A stretch of DNA of 64,000 nt, from positions 30,005,305-30,069,304 of the forward strand of contig OY855908.1 of assembly GCA_963693305.1 (NCBI GenBank), read 5' to 3'. This stretch comes from Meandrina meandrites (lineage: Eukaryota; Cnidaria; Anthozoa; Scleractinia; Meandrinidae). Each line of letters begins with the position of its first letter. The first letter of the stretch is position 1. The notes beneath the pieces are model-generated. The model ran no database searches and was not told the origin of the DNA. It saw nothing but the letters and a program-made list of their open reading frames with translations. The position numbers and the translations under genes were made by a program. This document shows positions 35,558 to 44,829 of this stretch, piece by piece.

Positions 35558-35800
35558 CAATAGGCCATTTTACAGTTGTTTGATCAGTGACCTGGCCTTT
35601 GAATGGTAGCGAGGCTGGAGTTGACCTTGCATTGATACAAACCTCACTACTTTTGTTTTGTAAATCAAGTAGTTCTGACGCTTACTACTTTGCATTTACA
35701 TGAGAAAGCAGACAGGTTTGTATCAATGCAAGGTCACCTCCAGCCTCACTACCACTCACAGGCCAGGTCACTAAACAGACAACTGTAAAATGGCCTATTG
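35558..35800. mobile_element. 243 bp foldback MITE
   Basis: CAATAGGCCATTTTACAGTT at the left pairs with AACTGTAAAATGGCCTATTG at the right. The pairing continues inward ('gacctggcct', 'ccttgcattgatacaaacct') for about 90 bases per arm, leaving a loop near 35650-35710. Confidence 0.85.
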
Positions 35801-35917
35801 TCTCGTCTGCGTTCTTATATCATCCTTTGAAAAACTTACATAAAAACAAGTTCAGCTGTCCCCCAGGTACGTCACTTATTGCTCTGTTCAAGTTTTCTAC
35901 CAGACAAAACCGCTACC

Positions 35918-36115
35918 ATGTCTTCACGTCTCGATGCAAATTTGGCAAACGAAAGACAAGCAAGAAAAAAGTGCGAAGATTCGATACACTTCTTGCATTC
36001 AAAAATTCAAGTTCAAGCTGATGTTATGAAAATTACTCTCAAAATTCGCAGACTTTACAAACACGACAGAATACGAAATTGGGGATGGAAAGCATCCTTG
36101 TTAGTTGTTTCCTAG
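35918..36115 (+). CDS. Small unsupported frame with coiled-coil-like composition
   Basis: From the ATG at about 35918 the frame reads MSSRLDANLANERQARKKCE and is rich in Lys, Glu and Arg with hydrophobic spacing. It ends at TAG/TAA-rich sequence near 36115. No family was recognised, and it directly abuts the repeat at 36150. It could be an exon of an unseen gene or chance. Confidence 0.2.
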   Translation: MSSRLDANLANERQARKKCEDSIHFLHSKIQVQADVMKITLKIRRLYKHDRIRNWGWKASLLVVS

Positions 36116-36149
36116 AAAACCAACCTAAACAAGAAGTTCTGGTATAAAA

Positions 36150-36378
36150 GGGGCCTGGACCCTGTTGCATAAAGCAACCCACCAAAAAGTGGGATTTTCT
36201 GCAGCCATTCCCTTGTGTTCCGAAAGGTCTTCTTGCACATAATTCTGGATTAATCAGCCGAAGGTGGATAAAAGAGTACGAAAAACACAATGTCGTTGCA
36301 AGAAAAATCCTCGGGAACACAGAGAACAGTTGCACAAAATCACACTTAATCTTAAGTTGCTCTATGCAACCGGGCCCC
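36150..36378. mobile_element. Inverted-repeat element
   Basis: The ends GGGGCCTGGACCCTGTTGCA and 'tatgcaaccgggcccc' pair imperfectly, and the inner 'aaagcaac' pairs with 'gttgctct'. No coding potential was seen. Confidence 0.55.
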
Positions 36379-36974
36379 GGCCTGGCCATTCTCACGCCCC
36401 GTTGTCAATAAACCATCAAAGCGTAAACAGCTGACAAGCAAACCGCGCTTTCTCTATGACAGTTGCTGGCAAAATGTTCTTTATTTTTGCTGAGAATGTT
36501 GTGCTGAAACGTTGTCTTATTTTTATACAGGGTGTCTTTTGGTTTGAAGCGTATTCAGTTTTCAGGACGCTTCACGCTCTGCAACATGCCATGAATGCAA
36601 GGATAAAAATTTGCATCTCGCGCCGGAAAGGTGTGAAATGTGGGAGATGCCATCCCTTTGGTAGTGGAACTTCTTTCTTAAAGATAGGAATTTTTTGTTT
36701 TATGAAGCTTCAGTTGCATTAAAATCTGTTATCCTGAAATGAACGCCCAAACAAAAGAGTAAAGTTTCGATCTGGAAGAAGGAGCTTTCTCGTTTATTCT
36801 AACTCGTTCTCTTTACGTTTCCTTTGGAGAGCCTGGAATTGATTTTTAGGGCATAAAAGAACCACACAAGAATATAAGTTTAATTTATTTTTTATTGCTC
36901 TGCAACTATGACTTCTTATTACACAACTAAGCCAGGAATACCATTAACAAAAATCAGCCAATCAAAATAAGTTA

Positions 36975-37290
36975 CAAGAGGAGAAGCCTGCTTTGGTGAA
37001 CAATCAGTGCGCAGTTTATTCCTTCAAGTGTGATCTGTGTGATGCTGATTATAATGGTTATACAACACGACATCTTCATCAACGCATAGTGGAGCACAAA
37101 ACCTCTGAAATTGGCAAGCACATTAAAGAAGCCCACTGTGTCGCGAGTCCTGACCTAACAAATTTGTTTTCCGTGTTAAAGAAATACCAAGGAAAGTTTA
37201 GTTAACGAAATGCTGCCAATTCGTGAAATAAGATCTGCACTAAACACGCAGTCGGACTAAATACGTGCGAAAGTATTTATTCAATTAATG
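36975..37290 (+). mobile_element. Penelope-like element 3' end with GIY-YIG endonuclease remnant
   Basis: The frame at 36993-37205 reads VYSFKCDLCDADYNGYTTRH, then HQRIVEHK and IGKHIKEAH. This is the GIY-YIG endonuclease signature that ends Penelope-like retroelement proteins, here with N in place of the central I/V and the CxxC pair kept. After 37205 the protein continues in another frame (NEMLPIREIRSALNTQSD) until a stop near 37258, so a frameshift breaks it. The downstream 'attattccgaaacgtcgtaa' fits the element's 3' UTR. It is a dead, 5'-truncated copy. Confidence 0.75.
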
Positions 37291-37534
37291 CAGCACGTTC
37301 AGACACTAAACGCTAATTACCGCGAAACAATTCTTAATATTCTAACATACTTTGTCACCTTTATTTGTATTGAAACTTGACCGTTATCTTTCTACTTGAC
37401 ACTGGAGTCAAGATTATTCCGAAACGTCGTAATCGTGTTTCGCTTATTTTTATAGCCAATTGTCTTTATTTCATCCTTACAAATTACATCGCGTCTACAG
37501 TCTTTTAATCTACAATTTCCTTATACGACTGTTG

Positions 37535-37668
37535 TATATGTTGTAGTTAATTTTTTTTCCTGAGTTAAATTTTATTCTTCCTTTGTTTTTGGGTATGATA
37601 ATGAGTTTAAAACAAAGGAAGAATAAAATTTAACTGAAGAAAAAAATTAACTGCAACATATACATATA
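37535..37668. repeat. Imperfect palindrome of about 130 bp
   Basis: The arms 'gagttaaattttattcttcc' and 'ggaagaataaaatttaactg' pair, as do the outer 'tatatgttgtagttaatttt' and 'aaaattaactgcaacatata'. It lies just upstream of the large AT-rich repeat. Confidence 0.8.
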
Positions 37669-37852
37669 CATGAAAACTAAACCTTCCATTTCAAAATTAT
37701 GTTAAACCATGTTCCTCAAAAGAGCTTAAACCAAAAATGCAGTGGCTCTTACAAAAGTGTTTTAAACCATGTAATCGAAATTAGATTCATGATTAAAATT
37801 ATGTTGACCCATACTATGCAATTTGTCATTATATCAGTTGAAATAAAAAAAA

Positions 37853-39690
37853 TGTATTATTTCATTTAATTAATCCATATACTTTGTTATATCATACAAT
37901 TTATTATATCACAATTCCTTATATCAAGTAATTCGTTATATCGTATAAATCGTTATATCATATAATTCATTATATGGTATAATTAATTAAATGATATAAC
38001 TCATTAAATGATATAGTATATTGTGATACAATTAATTATATGATAAATTCATTATACGATATTTCATATATCACAAATTATATCACAATATGATATAATT
38101 TGTTATATCATATATAACTTGATATATCATATAATTCGTTGTATCGTATCATTTGTTATATCAATAATTTGTTATATCACATAATTCGTTGTATCACATA
38201 ACTTGTTATATCATATAATTCATTATATGATATAATTTATTAAATGATATAACTCATTAAGTGATATAGTTCATTATGATATAATTAATTATATGATATT
38301 TCATTATATGCTATAATACAATATATGATATAATTTGTTGTGAAATAATTCATTTTATCATAATTTTTTTATACCATATAATTCGTTATGTCAATAATTT
38401 GTTATATGATATCATATAACTCATTATATGATATTCATTATATGATATTCATAATTTATTATATCATATAATCTATTATATCACAATTCCTTATATCAAG
38501 TAATTCGTTATATCGTATAACTCGTTATATCATATAATTCATTATATGATATAATTCATTAAATGATATAACTAATTAAATGATAGTGTATTGTGATACA
38601 ATTAATTATATGATAAATTCATTATACGATATTTCATATATCACAAATTATATCACAATATATGATATAATTTGTTATATCATATATAACTTGATATATC
38701 ATATAATTCGTTGTATCATATAATTCGTTGTATCATATAATTCGTTGTATCATATAATTTGTTATATCAATAATTTGTTATATCACATAATTCGTTGCAT
38801 CACATAACTTGTTATATCATATAATTCATTATATGATATAATTCATTAAATGATATAACTCATTAAGTGATATAGTTCATTATGATATAATTAATTATAT
38901 GCTATTTCATTATATGATATAATACAATATATGATATTTTGTTGTGAAATAATTCATTTTATCATAAAATTTTTTACACCATATAATTCGTTATATCAAT
39001 AATTTGTTATATGATATCATATAACTCATTATATGATATTCATTATATGATATTCATAATTTATTTTATCATATATTCTATTATATCACAATTCCTTATA
39101 TCAAGTAATTCATTATATGATATAATTCATTAAATGATATAACTAATTAAATGATATAGTGTATTGTGATACAATTAATTATATGATAAATTCATTATAC
39201 GATATTTCATATATCAAATTATATGAAATGACGAATTATATCACAATATATGATATAATTTGTTATATCATATATAACTTGATATATCATATAATTCGTT
39301 GTATCATATAATTCGTTATATCATATAATTTGTTATATCAATAATTTGTTATATCACATAATTCGTTGTATCACATAACTTGTTATATCATATAATTCAT
39401 TATATGATATAATTCATTAAATGATATAACTCATTAAGTGACATAGTTCATTATGATATAATTAATTATATGATATTCATTATATGATATAATACAATAT
39501 ATGATATAATTTGTTGTGAAATAATTCATTTTACCATAAAATGTTTACACCATATAATTCGTTATATCAATAATTTGTTATATGATATCATATACCTCAT
39601 TATATGATATTCATAATAAATGTATTGATAAACGAATTATGATATAGCCAATCAAATGGTGTAACGAATGATATGATATAATTGCCAATA
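37853..39690. repeat. AT-rich higher-order tandem repeat
   Basis: About 1.8 kb is built almost only from variants of 'ttatatcatataattcatta' and its reverse complement. On top of this, a longer unit repeats: the landmark ACAATTCCTTATATCAAG occurs at 37911, 38483 and 39088, giving units of about 572 and 605 bp plus a partial third. The short units are close to self-complementary, so either strand could fold into hairpins. No gene lies within it. Confidence 0.9.
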
Positions 39691-40720
39691 CGAACTAAAC
39701 ATTAAAAATAATGCATTTCTTCTCATTCCAATAGATATAATGACATAGCCTAGATTATGGGCAAAATTATTTAAATCATGAACCTGCGAATTTGTAATAC
39801 ATGGTTTGAAATATTTTGGCAAGTCTTACCGCATTATTTGTAAACGAAGGGGTTTATTTAGCGAGATGCTTTCACATAATTTTGAAATGGATCTTATTCA
39901 ATTTCTTTCAAGTACCTAGGATATTAAAACCGTGCTTTTCATTATATAATTTTGCATATCAGACACTAACTTTGTAAATGCATTTTCCTAACCGATTAAA
40001 TAAAATCTGTCAGAATGCGCAAAAGAAGAGATCGAATCATTATCACTCAAGGGTTAAGTAAAGCCACCCTTGACATTACGTTCTTCAAAAATGTTAACCT
40101 ATTGAAATTGTAGGGGAAGCGAATGGTTCTGACCAGGATGGGAGCCTGATCAACAGATCATTTCCCCATACTATACATAGCATTTGAAACTACAAGTAAA
40201 CATGCATATTCTCTCAAATAGTCTAAGGGCGCGTACCATTAGTCAAAACAGGCCGGCTGATGCTGGGGTTTTTGAATATGAAATGGGCCTTTTTGACGAG
40301 ATTTTCGCTCAAATCAACCATTGAATGGTTTGAAAGCACAAATCTGTCTAAGAACGGAATTCCGTTCTCGAAAGTACGGGTCTAACCGGCCAGTTCTGAC
40401 CGTAATGGTAAGCGAATTAAGTTTTCTTGATGAAGTACCAAGTTCTCCGAACGTGCCCTGATCATCCGCTATCGGCAAATGTTCATCAACTGAGCCAAAA
40501 TAGCGTTCTGCCGACGGTCACACTGGTGTGTCAAAAATATATATGTATAAAAGTCAGTTTGACTAGATAGTTAGTACCCCCCCCCCCCCCACCCCCAGTA
40601 TGCCCGTCGTGACTGCATGGAAAAGCCCCTTACTTAAAACGATTATTGCGCATGCATTGGTCACTGACAGAAAGGTAACTGTTCATGTCCGAATGATCAA
40701 ACTGGCGTACCCGTCCGAAA
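39691..40720. other. Intergenic, nothing recognised
   Basis: Only a poly-C tract (about 40577-40590) stands out. No gene-like frame or repeat ends were recognised. Confidence 0.4.
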
Positions 40721-40723
40721 GTA

Positions 40724-40984
40724 TTATTTCTGTTTCGCTTGGATAACACCATCTAAAGTGTTTCTGGTCAAAACGTACGCTGTAATGGGCCAAGGGAGAC
40801 CTGTTAACTGCTGTTCGATGCCGTAGCTATATGCAGGTATAGAGTAACTTGTCGTGTAGCTCAATGGAACTGCATTATTCTTGGGAACGTTGCTGTAGTG
40901 TGCATAGGTCCATGCATGGCAGGTCAGCTGTGTTGTGGCAGCTCTCCGAGGCGGTTGAGCGACTAACTGTATGGATGCTGTAAG
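40724..40984 (-). CDS. Possible terminal exon without its own ATG
   Basis: On the minus strand, an 86-codon frame open from 40984 to a TAA at 40724-40726 has no ATG. It contains WTYAHYSNVPKNNAVPLSYT and GLPWPITAYVLTRN, a Tyr/Pro-rich composition that looks protein-like. A possible splice acceptor (cttacag) lies just inside its upstream end. Another minus frame overlaps part of it, which weakens the case. No family was recognised. If real, it is the last exon of a minus-strand gene that includes the pieces listed near 41213 and 42024. Confidence 0.25.
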   Translation of the reverse strand, partial: LTASIQLVAQPPRRAATTQLTCHAWTYAHYSNVPKNNAVPLSYTTSYSIPAYSYGIEQQLTGLPWPITAYVLTRNTLDGVIQAKQK

Positions 40985-41212
40985 TCAGGGTCATTGCGTC
41001 GCCCGCACACTCATGATGAAGTAGTCACGTCGAAGACCCTTACGCATCAAGTAGATCGTTGCTGACTTGGCACACCGTTTCATTGCTGAAAGTAATGGAC
41101 AGCAGGTGAAAGGGATGATTTTTATAGAGACTAGTACTCTGCTAACATCTTTAAAAAATCAAATATTACTTTAAAATATACGCATGCAGCTACAAACTCG
41201 CCTCTTTTAACG

Positions 41213-41437
41213 TTATCTTGTTTCCGAGATGCAGGTTCTGACAACTGAAGCAGAAGGAAGAATCAGCTGGTCTGTCTGGCGACTTGGAGGGTGATCCCCA
41301 CAGCCCGTAGTCTGAACGATAGAGGATGCTGAAGTAGTGGTAAGAGTCGGCGATCCTGTCTGGTGGCGGAGATCACCTTCAGAGCCCGAAGACTGCAGGA
41401 TGTTATTTCCCGCGGAATAGCTAGAGCTGATGGTTGT
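41213..41437 (-). CDS. Possible Ser/Thr-rich exon without ATG
   Basis: This 74-codon minus-strand frame is rich in Ser, Thr and Gly (for example SSGSEGDLRHQTGSPTLTTT). It follows a possible acceptor (ttcattag) and ends at TAA. A second frame (41263-41481) is open over the same stretch. No family was recognised. The local sequence is less AT-rich than its flanks, which by itself lengthens chance frames. Confidence 0.18.
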   Translation of the reverse strand, partial: TTISSSYSAGNNILQSSGSEGDLRHQTGSPTLTTTSASSIVQTTGCGDHPPSRQTDQLILPSASVVRTCISETR

Positions 41438-42023
41438 CTAATGAAGGATTGGTAATATGCAAGTCTGGAGACGATCTGCAAATGGTCGGGAACTCAGCTA
41501 AATGTCCAAGCAGCAACCTGCCTATCCTGGTTGAGATGCCATAAACTGCTCTGGAGTTCTATTTGTAATGACGCTGTTTCCGTACGAAGCTGTAAGATAT
41601 AAAGTGTACTACCCAACTACACAAGTTAAGAGGTACAAGGTAAAGGCACATGAGAGAGGTGAGATAAAACTAAACCTTAGGCTGAAATAAGGGAAAATAT
41701 GATTAAAGCTGAGTTGCTTTTAAACTACAGATTGCTTAGAAACTTTTATATCGGGGGCTTAAATTTTCGACAACTTCAATATGCATGTGTAAACGATGTA
41801 ATCAGGTTATGAAATGTAGTTTCCATGAATTAAGATTAATATGTTTGGAACTTATAATTGAGCAAGACAGATTAAGGGGAGTTCTTCTAACATCACCAAA
41901 CGCTTGACGGGCTCTCCAAGAACGCTAAGAATCTCCCCTGAAAGACTATGGATCTGCGGATCAAAATGTATTTGTATTCAGTGTTACCTTTGGGGCTCCG
42001 GTATAAACACATTTAATTGGCTC

Positions 42024-42215
42024 CTATTCATCTACATGGGGTGTGTTTGAACAAACGGTGATGCGTTTCTGACGAGACCAAGGTACAATGTCAATGCACT
42101 TGTAGTGCTTCCCATCCATCTCTCGCTGTGTAGATCCGATGTGTCTATGGACAATCACAAGGTCCTCACAGACCCATGCAAGCTGGAATGCATGGTTTGA
42201 TGTGGTGGTCACCAA
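42024..42215 (-). CDS. Possible small exon, unknown protein
   Basis: On the minus strand, after a plausible acceptor (gcattccag, about 42179), the frame reads LAWVCEDLVIVHRHIGSTQR, then KHYKCIDIVPWSRQKR, and ends at a TAG. It has three cysteines and three or four tryptophan/histidine positions, unusual for chance AT-rich DNA. No family was recognised, and no convincing partner exon was found. Confidence 0.25.
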   Translation of the reverse strand: MVTTTSNHAFQLAWVCEDLVIVHRHIGSTQREMDGKHYKCIDIVPWSRQKRITVCSNTPHVDE

Positions 42216-42449
42216 TCAAAACCACAGGCAGTGTGTCTAGGTAAAAAGCCGATGGCCAAGAGCTGTCTTTGTACTGAAATAGGTAGGCTGTCAGCTGATC
42301 ATGCCGGCAACAGGCTGTTTCTCAATTTGCATAGGTTCGGCCATCTGCTAGAAAACTTCATGGACGCATTAGTAGACATAACAAGAATATATTCCAAGAA
42401 TGTCACTACAATGCCACAGGAACTTTCATACATCTCAGATACTTGAAAC

Positions 42450-43380
42450 AGATACATCGACCGAGACAAAATGCAGAAACGCTTACATGAAAAAAAAAAT
42501 ATCCTTGATTGTAGCCCGTCTCTTAAAATCTTTTGTTCAAAAAATTAGCAGAAATGAAAACAATCGTCTTTGGATGTAAATCATCGCGGAAAATTACAAA
42601 CCATCACGCTGTCGCCTTTTTAGTTTCATCGCCAAACATCAATTCTCCCAAGGTAATTCCCATTCATTCCCTTTGATTGTAGTTCTGAGAATTTAGCGGT
42701 ACTTCAAGACAACATTCTTGATATCTATATTTCTTTGAATTGATTCTCTGTATGGAGAATTTGGCAGTTCATGAAGAACGTAGTATGCTATAGTTGATGT
42801 GTTTTCTTTACTCTTCTCGCTTGTTAAATAAAGTGTTTATAATATCTATACATGTCTATACTTTACCTCTATGACCCTGTAGATAGGTCGGCGAAAATTC
42901 TCCTTAGTACTCACAATCAAGCATCACTGAAGAGGCTCCCTATTTCACATCTGTCAATGGCCAGTTTTTTGTTTTTTGTTCGTCCTGGATTTCTTGAAGC
43001 AGCACCAAAACAACCTGCGAAGTCTTAACTTCGAGATCAGTTAATAACAATAAAAACATGACTCAAGTTGCACACTTTCGCTTGCCTCAAGGCCGGATTG
43101 ATATCTTTCAGGTTTTGCGACTACTTTACCTTTGTATATCAAAGCATACGTCGACATGCAGATATAAAACTCCTCAATACACAGACTAAACTCCCAAATG
43201 CTTTGAAGTGGTAAACCGACATTAAAACAAGCAAAGGGTTAAATGTGCAGAACAATACTTACCAAGTCTCATTTGACTTTTAGAATAGAAAAGCTCCGGA
43301 GTGCTGAAAAATCAGTTACATATGGTCGCAGGTAGTTTATCTCACCTAAACTTCAAACCAAGATAGGAACAACAGATGTA
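42450..43380. other. Intergenic, nothing recognised
   Basis: AT-rich sequence without supported frames or repeat ends. Confidence 0.4.
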
Positions 43381-43387
43381 AATTAAC

Positions 43388-43512
43388 CTGGGGTGAATTT
43401 AATAAAACATTTACAAGTGTAATTTAACAGGTATAGTTATTGTTTTAGAGGCTGTAAACAATAGCTACACTTGTAAATTACACTTGCAAATGTTTTATTA
43501 AATTAACTCCTG
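43388..43512. mobile_element. Foldback MITE
   Basis: The left arm 'ggtgaatttaataaaacatt' and the right arm 'aaatgttttattaaattaac' pair, and the inner 'tacaagtgtaattta' pairs with 'taaattacacttg'. It is about 125 bp with a small central spacer. Confidence 0.75.
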
Positions 43513-43689
43513 GTATAAATATGTCTGCAAACGTTGTCCAGCTATTAACGTACCTGAGATTTTAATGCCTCGGTGTCGTTCAGATGCAATCTGGAGAAAG
43601 CTACTGGTGTTAACTTACCGTAAACATTGTCCTTTCGTTGTTTCTTTAGTTAAAGGAACGCCAAACGAAAGACTGTTTGCGAGAATTCG

Positions 43690-44820
43690 TTTGTCCCCGA
43701 AACTGGACAAATATTGTACGGCACCAAGTTTTACGACGAAAAATGGGCGTAGTTAGAATTCAGCAGGACGTCCGAGTCATTCTCGAAAATGGACGACCTG
43801 AACATTAAAAAAAGTTCTTCGGATACAGTTAAAGCTACCTACTACGTCCCCGAAAATGGACACTGGCAAAAATAACTTAGATCTGCAAAATTTCACCATC
43901 AAATATTTTGCAGTCTTAACCGGTCATGTACATGTATTGCAACATAATATTGTACGGTACCATGTTCTACGCCGACGAAAAAGGGCACAGCTAGAAATCC
44001 AACAGAGCGCGTGAGTTGACGAATTCATCCGAGTCATCCCCGAAAATGGACGATCTGAACACTGAAAAAATTCCTCGCGGGTACAACTGAAGTCAATTAT
44101 TACGTCCCCGAAAATGGACGCCACGAAAAAAAACCCTGAGGCCAGCAGCCTTTCACCGTTGAATTTCTCCGTCTTTACCACCATCAGAAAATCACGAAGA
44201 GCGATTCCGAGAGAGGAGGAGCCAAAGAGAGCCGATGAAATAAAAATGCAATCGTGATAGAGATGCGTGCAAATCCCTGAAAATGAAAAGCGTTAGAATT
44301 AATTTTAGCTATTTACAGTATTCAGAACAAAGCAACACAAAATACGACTAAACAAGCCCGTTTCTGTAATAGTTACTTTTTATTTTCAAGTTGAGCGCAC
44401 CAGAAATTACACAAGTTCTTACAACATACTTATATATAAACATGAAAGATGGAATTATAATCCGCTACGTCCCCGAAAATGGACGATTTACTGCTGTGCA
44501 TTTGGTTGTTTTTTGGCGCATTTTTTCGATGTTCTTTCTTTTAAAGCGTTGTATGAGCGTTCAACAAACGTTTTTTTTATTATTGGAAAGTGCACAGTGA
44601 ATACGAACTTTACAGTAACGAAGACGTCCCCGAAAGTGGACGAGTGCAACCATGACATAATCCCTTCCAACCCTCATAACAAACAAAGAGCAACGTAAGC
44701 AAACAGAAAGGCGCGCTAAAAGTAACGACAAAACACACTCTTAACTGAAAGGTCATTTTTATTCTCGAGTCTTTCTTTTATGACCGTCGTTTTGGCTCCC
44801 GAAAATGAGCTCCGACGGAG
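43690..44820. repeat. Region with a recurring 18-base motif CGTCCCCGAAAATGGACG
   Basis: The motif or a near match occurs at about 43690, 43779, 43845, 44037, 44103, 44468 and 44624, with a weaker one near 44798. All are in the same orientation. Its ends CGTCC and GGACG are complementary. A larger tandem duplication (about 43705-43870 and 43960-44130) explains four of the copies, but the later ones are spaced irregularly in unrelated flanks. Frames reading through it show no known domain. Confidence 0.7.
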
Positions 44821-44829
44821 GAAAATGTC

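Noticed and set aside
37911..39105. CRISPR-like array
   Set aside because: The spaced repeats at 37911, 38483 and 39088 are about 0.6 kb apart in AT-rich eukaryotic satellite DNA, without uniform short spacers.
43924..44184. 86-codon minus-strand gene over the repeated 18-mer
   Set aside because: The frame arises from the repeated motif itself, the second unit of the duplication does not keep it, and there is no domain signature.
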